A DNA stretch of 40,228 bases from Nitrobacter winogradskyi. Lineage in GTDB: Bacteria; Pseudomonadota; Alphaproteobacteria; Rhizobiales; Xanthobacteraceae. Both the position numbers and the translations under genes were made by a program. The notes under the pieces are model-generated. The model did no database searches. It was given only the letters and a program-made list of their open reading frames with translations, and had not been told where the DNA came from. Shown piece after piece: positions 35,939-40,228 of this stretch; within the stretch, counting starts at the first letter, position 1, and each line of letters starts with the position of its first letter. The stretch covers positions 1 to 40,228 of the forward strand of contig NZ_BJNF01000014.1 of NCBI RefSeq assembly GCF_006539545.1, read 5' to 3'.

Positions 35939-35960
35939 AGGCCGCTCTGGAAAGCGGCCT
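35939..35960 (+). terminator. hairpin after RHH gene
   Basis: AGGCCGCT (35939-35946) pairs with AGCGGCCT (35953-35960), loop 6 nt. No T-tract follows. It separates the RHH gene from the replication gene. Confidence 0.5.
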
Positions 35961-35998
35961 AGGTGAGAATATTCGACAACCAACATTGAGATTGAACT

Positions 35999-36979
35999 AT
36001 GCCAAAAAAATCAACAAAAAGCAATTCTGAGACGCCTGTCATCACATCGCCAGATGGCGTGCAAATCCAGATCACCGCAGGTCGAAAGTGGAAGTTTTGT
36101 CGGCACTATATGCGCTCCGACCGAACTCCGCTTCAAAAAAACATCATGATTGTTCTCATTGATATGACCAATGAGGGGACCGGAGAGAATGCCGCGAGGT
36201 TTGGTCTCGCATATCCGTCCATCGAAACATTGGCTAAAGAAACCGGTAGCTCAAAGTCTGGAGTCAAGAAAGGGTTGGATGGCCTGAAAGCGCTTGGCGA
36301 CCTTAAGTTGATGGGGGAGAAGAAAAGCCAAGGTGGTCGGGACAAGGTGAATGAGTACTGGCTACCGGGCTGGAATGAGTTCGGTTTGATCTCTGATATC
36401 GACGGAAACCGGTCACACAGCGACACGTTTAGCGAAAGGGAAACCGGTCACTCTGAGACGGAAACCGGTCACTCTAGGACTAAAACCGGTCACTCTGAGA
36501 CGGAAACCGGTCACTCTGAGGATATAAACAGGTCACACAGTGGCCCCGACTCTTCTTCTGAATCTCCTCAAAGAAGCACCTCATCTGAATCTCCTCACAG
36601 AAACACCTCATCACACTCTAAGAGCGCCTCCGGCGGTGGTCCGGTTGATGATGATGTTTCAGATCGTCCAACGTCTGAGACGATAGCCAACGATAACGAC
36701 GCCAAGAAGGTCGCGGAATATCAGCGTGCAGCAGTGAGGGTTTGGAATGTTTTTCAGAAAGCGCCGATAAAAGAATACGAGGAGTTTGTCAGTCTCTTTG
36801 TTGAGCTGGTACAAGCGAAAGAGATCACTTCATCCCAAGATGTCATCAGCAGTTTGAGAGCATATCAAGATTGCACCGACCTAAAGTACCAGATGAACCC
36901 TGTCCGGTTTCTGAAGGAACGGAAGTGGAAAGAGTACCGGCCTGTTAAAAAGAAGTTGAAGATGGCTACGGCTATCTAG
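35999..36979 (+). CDS. phage/plasmid replication initiator with winged HTH (lambda O-like)
   Basis: A 326-residue protein. The N-terminal winged helix (about 38-130) has PLQKNIMIVLIDMTNEGTGE, then YPSIETLAKETGSSKSGVKK as the HTH and GRDKVNEYWLPG as the wing, like phage replication proteins and DnaD-type initiators. The middle (about 136-205) is low complexity, made of repeated ETGHS units encoded by a 21-bp DNA repeat. The C-terminal part (about 225-326) is helical (QRAAVRVWNVFQKAPIKEYE) and may recruit a helicase loader. The layout mirrors lambda O, with iterons inside the gene. Function is inferred from this layout. Confidence 0.75.
   Translation: MPKKSTKSNSETPVITSPDGVQIQITAGRKWKFCRHYMRSDRTPLQKNIMIVLIDMTNEGTGENAARFGLAYPSIETLAKETGSSKSGVKKGLDGLKALGDLKLMGEKKSQGGRDKVNEYWLPGWNEFGLISDIDGNRSHSDTFSERETGHSETETGHSRTKTGHSETETGHSEDINRSHSGPDSSSESPQRSTSSESPHRNTSSHSKSASGGGPVDDDVSDRPTSETIANDNDAKKVAEYQRAAVRVWNVFQKAPIKEYEEFVSLFVELVQAKEITSSQDVISSLRAYQDCTDLKYQMNPVRFLKERKWKEYRPVKKKLKMATAI
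36404..36540 (+). repeat. iteron-like direct repeats inside replication gene
   Basis: Six copies of the core aaac(c/a)ggtcac are present. Four are in strict 21-bp tandem at 36439-36522 (unit ggaaaccggtcactctgaga). Outer copies at 36404-36420 and 36524-36540 end in cacag instead. The core holds the palindrome accggt. A second, 27-bp direct repeat (tctgaatctcctca..) follows at about 36556-36610. An origin of replication is the likely role. Confidence 0.75.
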
Positions 36980-37373
36980 TTTCCCAAGTGCTATCGTTGG
37001 CCCCCGGCTCATTGATGCCGGTGGCAGCTAACAATCCTTAGCCAGTCATTAGGGTGTGTGCCCGGCAAAGCGGCGTAAACCTCCGGAAGGAGGCAAGCAC
37101 TCGGCAAACGATGTAGGCGCTCTGGAACAACGGCTTGATGGTGGCGCTTGCCAGTCGCAAAACTAACTAGGGCCTAGATCAGATCAACCGGCGCTATACA
37201 AGAATACCTCTCAACCGGCGACGGCTCAATTTCGAGCTATCCGAGCCGCCGAACAATTAGCGAAGGCCAGTAAAAGCGATTGTGAGCGAGCGCGCGGTGA
37301 ACCGAAACTACATTTCCGAGTTCGCTTCGTAAACAAGACGCATCCCCGGGGGCTCGAAGCTCAAGAGGGACCG
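36980..37373. other. spacer with hairpins, no gene seen
   Basis: This 394-bp gap holds several short inverted repeats, such as cctccggaagg and the GGCTC/GAGCC pair near 37220-37250. No coding frame has a ribosome site. It could contain an RNA or the rest of a replication region. Confidence 0.35.
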
Positions 37374-37625
37374 ATGACAGCCGCACGCAAATGGATCCTC
37401 GCTGTCGCAATCGTGGCAATGCCGGCATACTCATTCGCTCAAGTTCAAAGTCGAATGGATGGACGGTTGGATGGCCGGGTGGAAAGCCGAATACCCCAAG
37501 GCTACGGTCCTCCTCAAAGCACCTCCGAACCAGAGCGTCCGGTCTTTACCCCGTGCTTCCGTGCCCTTCGAAGGCCGAACGGCGCATTAGTGGTCCTGAA
37601 CTGCCAGCCCTATCCCCCGCTGTGA
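37374..37625 (+). CDS. small secreted protein
   Basis: An 83-residue protein with a signal peptide (MTAARKWILAVAIVAMPAYS, cleavage after SFA). The mature part is Arg- and Pro-rich with a short tandem MDGRLDGRVESR and two Cys (FTPCFR, LNCQPY). The ribosome site is aagaggg. Its 3' end overlaps the convergent 72-residue gene by 16 bp. Function unknown. Confidence 0.65.
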   Translation: MTAARKWILAVAIVAMPAYSFAQVQSRMDGRLDGRVESRIPQGYGPPQSTSEPERPVFTPCFRALRRPNGALVVLNCQPYPPL

Positions 37626-37828
37626 TACAGCTTTTGAGTCCGAACATATTCGCATTCCTGTTTCTCCAGGTAGAGCCTCAGGTCGTTCTGAAGGTGCACG
37701 AGGACCCGAGCCGCGCCTGTGCAGTCGAGGTCGGCATCCACCAGCGCCTGCATCTCGCGGGAGGTCTTCCTGATGTCCCGACGTATGCGGGCGATGTTCT
37801 GTTTCAGTCGGGCTTGATTGATGTCCAT
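37610..37828 (-). CDS. hypothetical small helical protein
   Basis: A 72-residue, likely coiled-coil protein (MDINQARLKQNIARIRRDIR; LQNDLRLYLEKQECEYVRTQ). The charge and heptad pattern support coding. No family is recognised. Convergent with the secreted protein. Confidence 0.55.
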   Translation of the reverse strand: MDINQARLKQNIARIRRDIRKTSREMQALVDADLDCTGAARVLVHLQNDLRLYLEKQECEYVRTQKLYHSGG

Positions 37829-37893
37829 GGCCCGAGTATATAGAACAAATAGGGAACAGACTTCAAACCCAGAATTAAGCGGAGCCTCAGGAA

Positions 37894-38067
37894 ATGTCCC
37901 GACTGCCCGAACATATGACCATGAGCCCTGACCAAGCCATGACCCTCAGGATGTTAGCCTTGGAAGCCTACCAGGAGCGGATGTTCGATTTCCGCCTTAC
38001 CCATCAGGAGGCGCAGCGTCGGATTGATGAGTTGAAAAAGGAAATCGCCCTCGCCGATTCCTATTAG
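37894..38067 (+). CDS. DUF3072-like small protein
   Basis: A 57-residue protein with the DUF3072 pattern: MSPDQAMTLRMLALEAYQE, then FDFRLTHQEAQRRIDELKKE. The ribosome site is cagga. The domain is a short helical unit often found in phage and plasmid regions; its role is unknown. Confidence 0.7.
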   Translation: MSRLPEHMTMSPDQAMTLRMLALEAYQERMFDFRLTHQEAQRRIDELKKEIALADSY

Positions 38068-38222
38068 GTCTGCCCGTCGCGCTACGACCTTTCAATAAGC
38101 CCGGCCCACGCGACAGCAGGCTTGTTCACAAGGCCGTGGTCCAGCGGCCCAATAGGAACGAGAAGGAGGTGAGAAGATTAAACCTTGTGGAAGTCCCCCA
38201 GCTTCCAACCCCCGGAAAAGAG

Positions 38223-38254
38223 CCCGCCATTCCCCCGTGGCGGGTTTCTTTTTT
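38223..38254 (+). terminator. intrinsic terminator
   Basis: CCCGCCA (38223-38229) pairs with TGGCGGG (38238-38244), followed by tttctttttt. A very strong Shine-Dalgarno-like sequence (aaggaggtga, 38163-38172) lies 50 bp before it without an ATG, GTG or TTG at proper spacing. Confidence 0.85.
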
Positions 38255-38306
38255 GAAACCTCAGAGGGCTTCGCGATACTAACTTCGAGGCACCCTCGAG
38301 GTTGAA

Positions 38307-38549
38307 ATGAGCAAACTACTCCCCTGTCCGTTTTGCGGTGAGCAGCCGAATCTTTGGTCGGAGCGCGACCGCAATCCGGAGCTGAATAGGATTAGGGACA
38401 GGGCTCACATCGAGTGCGTAAACCCGCTCTGTAAATCCCAGCCTTCCACGGCTGCCGTCGCTACGATTTCGGATGAGGCAAAAGAGCGTGCAAGCGAATT
38501 TTGGAATACTCGCCATGAGCCGGAGGAACTCGGCTGGATCACACGCTGA
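38307..38549 (+). CDS. Lar-family restriction alleviation-like protein
   Basis: An 80-residue zinc-ribbon protein: LLPCPFCGEQPNLWSERD at the N terminus, a second Cys pair in IECVNPLCKS, and EFWNTRHE at the end. This CPFCG...W-N-R layout defines the Lar family found in prophages. The Rac prophage Lar protein softens EcoK restriction; many homologues are uncharacterised. Confidence 0.85.
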   Translation: MSKLLPCPFCGEQPNLWSERDRNPELNRIRDRAHIECVNPLCKSQPSTAAVATISDEAKERASEFWNTRHEPEELGWITR

Positions 38550-38845
38550 ACATCACTCGCGACAGTAGGATGCCTCTCTTTGCCACGAGGTTTCCCGCTG
38601 AGAGAGTTATAGGGCCAATCTGACCAGGGTAGCCGAAAGTTCCCTTATGGAACCAGTGACCACTCACGGCGATTTTAGAACCATCTGGCGGTCATAGCGC
38701 AATATTGATTGCACAATTCCCGTCTTTGATCAGAATACCATAGAAGAAAAGCTGTATTCTGAACTATAGTTTTCCGCCTTGCTCCCTGCTTACCGTATAA
38801 AGAGCATTTTATTATTATGTCGTGGTATTTAAAACAAATGTACTC

Positions 38846-38874
38846 TTGACAATCTAGCCATATGAGTGGTACAA
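38846..38874 (+). promoter_or_regulatory. candidate sigma-70 promoter
   Basis: A perfect -35 box TTGACA (38846-38851) with a weak -10 candidate gtacaa (38869-38874) at 17-bp spacing. It would drive a transcript toward the RHH gene at 39000, but the terminator at 38949-38977 lies between. Confidence 0.35.
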
Positions 38875-38948
38875 AGTAGGTAGCATCGCCACTATACCAT
38901 ACACAATCCGAACCGACCAATAAGTGGTCTTTTCGATTTGCAGCCCAG

Positions 38949-38977
38949 CCCGCGCCCTCCAAGGCGGCGGGTTTTTT
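38949..38977 (+). terminator. intrinsic terminator
   Basis: CCCGCGCC (38949-38956) pairs, with one bulge, with GGCGGCGGG (38963-38971), followed by tttttt. It sits 23 bp before the ATG of the RHH gene, so it could act as an attenuator for it. Confidence 0.7.
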
Positions 38978-38999
38978 CGTGTTTGAAGGAAAAAACTAA

Positions 39000-39176
39000 A
39001 TGACTGATCTCAGTGACTTGAATTGTTCCCCCATGATCCGGGTGTCTTTGGCACTGCCGCAGAAACTACTTAGAGCGCTCGACGACCAGGCAACAAAGGA
39101 CGACGCCAGCGCGCCCAACCGTTCCAGCGTTATCCGGCGATATCTGATCGGCGGCCTACGCCGTGAGGCTGCGTGA
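39000..39176 (+). CDS. ribbon-helix-helix protein, CopG-like
   Basis: A 58-residue protein: strand MIRVSLALPQKLLRALDDQA followed by NRSSVIRRYLIGGLRRE, a typical RHH fold. The ribosome site is gaagga, 10 bp upstream. The next gene starts 2 bp after its stop, so the two are likely cotranslated. Confidence 0.75.
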   Translation: MTDLSDLNCSPMIRVSLALPQKLLRALDDQATKDDASAPNRSSVIRRYLIGGLRREAA

Positions 39177-39177
39177 G

Positions 39178-39549
39178 ATGCAAGAAATTGAAGACGCATT
39201 CGTGAGCGAGTGCCGGAGACAGGGCTTCCAACCAAACACCGCTACCATGAACCAGCTTGCTATCGATTATGCCGGTTCGGTTTTGAACGGTGGTTTTATC
39301 GTTTTGCCGTCGCACCTTTCGATAGCTTTGAAGGATGCTGTTCGCGACCTAGCGCAACGTTGTCCGGAAGTCTTCGCAGATATCGAAGCGACACCCAACA
39401 ACGCCTCGATTACCCAAACGATTATTTCCGAAGTACGCACGCGGCGTAAGCGATCGCTGCCAAGTGATTGGTCTGCCGTCCGTGAACGGATGACCGGCAT
39501 CACAGCGGAAATGATGGATCAAATCGCTCAAACTCGCCAAGGAAAATAA
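39178..39549 (+). CDS. hypothetical phage-region protein
   Basis: A 123-residue protein (MQEIEDAFVSECRRQGFQPN) with a helical middle LPSHLSIALKDAVRDLAQRC. Start at ATG 39178 is favoured by the near-overlap with the RHH gene; a GTG at 39163 is possible. It is 3 bp upstream of the next gene, in one operon. No family is recognised. Confidence 0.65.
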   Translation: MQEIEDAFVSECRRQGFQPNTATMNQLAIDYAGSVLNGGFIVLPSHLSIALKDAVRDLAQRCPEVFADIEATPNNASITQTIISEVRTRRKRSLPSDWSAVRERMTGITAEMMDQIAQTRQGK

Positions 39550-39552
39550 GAA

Positions 39553-39828
39553 ATGTACAGAATGACCAACCGCAGCCGCGCTCATGCTTCTATCGCCACC
39601 GCCGCAACGCCAGAAGTTCGGGCGAACCGTGCCGCAATTCTCGCAGAAAAAGAACGCCTGTTGCAGATTGCCGCCGCCGAAGATGAGCTTCAGCGCGCCC
39701 AGGAGGCACTCGAAAAGGCCACGAAATTGAGCGTTGAGCATGCAGCGGTCAATGCAGCAGTGGCGAAGCTTGCTGAGCTAAACGGAGAAACCGTCGACGG
39801 ATTAAGGAAGAACAAAGCCGCCGCTTAA
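39553..39828 (+). CDS. hypothetical coiled-coil protein
   Basis: A 91-residue Ala- and Glu-rich protein (AILAEKERLLQIAAAEDELQ, then RAQEALEKATKLSVEHAAVN) predicted to form a helical coiled coil. Last gene of the 39000-39828 operon and followed by a terminator. Function unknown. Confidence 0.65.
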   Translation: MYRMTNRSRAHASIATAATPEVRANRAAILAEKERLLQIAAAEDELQRAQEALEKATKLSVEHAAVNAAVAKLAELNGETVDGLRKNKAAA

Positions 39829-39854
39829 GGCCCTTCGCTTGTCTTAGTCACTTT

Positions 39855-39884
39855 CCCAGGGCGTTCGCGTCCTGGGATTATTTT
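39855..39884 (+). terminator. intrinsic terminator of the small-gene operon
   Basis: CCCAGGGCG (39855-39863) pairs with CGTCCTGGG (39868-39876) around a TTCG tetraloop, followed by attatttt. It ends the 39000-39828 operon, right where the 70-bp repeat begins. Confidence 0.85.
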
Positions 39885-39954
39885 GACTGGGGAAAGTGAG
39901 AACGGGCGTAGGGGTGTTGGGGTTTCGAATGGACTCAACAATTGCAAGCCCTCA
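39885..39954 (+). repeat. 70-bp near-repeat, copy 2 (upstream of HTH gene)
   Basis: Matches 35600-35669 in length and most bases (gactggggaaagtgagaac at the start, ttgcaagccctca at the end). It lies 83 bp before the ATG of the HTH gene at 40037. Confidence 0.8.
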
Positions 39955-40036
39955 GAATTGACGTCCGGCTTACTCCTCGGTTGGCAATGACTGCAATCCG
40001 GCAGCTTAACTTTCTTTCATTAATTACGGCCTCGAA

Positions 40037-40228
40037 ATGGTTTCTCTTTCCAATAACGACCGTGTCCGGATGATCGGACAAAACACCACGTTGCCGATAT
40101 CTCTCCCGCCTCGTGGCATCTCTCGCAAGCAAGCCGCAGAATACCTGGGCGTTTCACCGTCACATCTCGATAAACTTGTGAAAGAACAGATCATCCCACC
40201 GGCAAAGCGCCTTGCTGGCCGTACCGTC
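40037..40228 (+). CDS. excisionase-like HTH protein, partial at window edge
   Basis: The first 64 codons are in the window. The segment RGISRKQAAEYLGVSPSHLD, then KLVKEQIIPPAKRLAGRTV, is the MerR-like winged helix (HTH_17) of excisionases and AlpA-type regulators. Such genes commonly precede an integrase, which would lie beyond the window edge. The right border of the element is therefore not visible. Confidence 0.75.
   Translation, partial: MVSLSNNDRVRMIGQNTTLPISLPPRGISRKQAAEYLGVSPSHLDKLVKEQIIPPAKRLAGRTV

Larger units (their letters stand above)
38550..38999. other. AT-rich spacer with candidate promoter
   Basis: About 38690-38890 is strikingly AT-rich compared with its surroundings. A minus-strand frame of 95 residues crosses it, but has no ribosome site or family pattern. 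The spacer ends at a terminator and the RHH gene at 39000. Confidence 0.4.

Noticed and set aside
36439-36522. Possible CRISPR array
   Set aside because: The 21-bp repeats are in direct tandem without spacers and lie in frame within a gene, so iterons are the better reading.
38675-38962. Minus-strand frame of 95 codons in the AT-rich block
   Set aside because: Composition follows the local AT bias and no start signal is seen; kept only as part of the spacer note.

Overview
The window looks like the chromosome of a Nitrobacter-type alphaproteobacterium (Bradyrhizobium/Nitrobacter/Rhodopseudomonas group). The evidence is the high-GC housekeeping block carA - yqeY - dnaG - rpoD in the order familiar from Rhizobiales, a short chlorite dismutase of the 182-residue Nitrobacter type, and many copies of an intergenic repeat common in this bacterial family. 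Naming the genus is an inference from protein resemblance; no database search was possible.

Region 1 (1-18.6 kb) is ordinary core genome. It holds an Lrp-type regulator, a DoxX membrane protein, greA, carB, two odd tRNA-like genes, a SAM methyltransferase, a Dps-type ferritin, carA, a YqeY protein, a 54-residue DUF3309 protein, an N-formylglutamate amidohydrolase overlapping the chlorite dismutase gene, dnaG, rpoD, a small membrane protein and a lytic transglycosylase. CarA and CarB make carbamoyl phosphate for arginine and pyrimidines. DnaG and RpoD serve replication and transcription. At least seven whole or partial copies of one dispersed repeat sit between these genes.

Region 2 (18.6-30.5 kb) is an accessory, lower-GC and partly decayed stretch. 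It contains a TSUP-family exporter with an extra C-terminal domain, a frameshifted ECF sigma factor, several orphan proteins, a proteasome-like (Ntn) hydrolase standing alone, a two-gene set with a PD-(D/E)xK nuclease domain whose genes meet at a UUU-UGA junction, a three-gene toxin-antitoxin operon with an unknown third protein, a Rap1a/Tai-type immunity-like protein, a serine recombinase with a res-like upstream site, and a remnant of a second recombinase.

Region 3 (30.5 kb to the end) is phage- or plasmid-like. A 1047-residue tail tape-measure protein with two C-terminal cell-wall hydrolase domains stands without recognisable tail neighbours. It is followed by a run of small genes, a winged-helix replication initiator with iteron-like repeats inside its coding sequence (as in lambda O), a DUF3072 protein, a Lar-type protein, two ribbon-helix-helix regulators and, at the right edge, the start of an excisionase-like HTH gene. 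Two 70-bp near-copies precede two of the DNA-binding protein genes. No integrase lies in the window, so the right end of the element is outside it.

The strongest candidates for undescribed biology are the solitary proteasome-like hydrolase, the nuclease pair, the tripartite toxin-antitoxin operon, the replication gene with embedded iterons, and the two tRNA-like genes with irregular anticodon arms.
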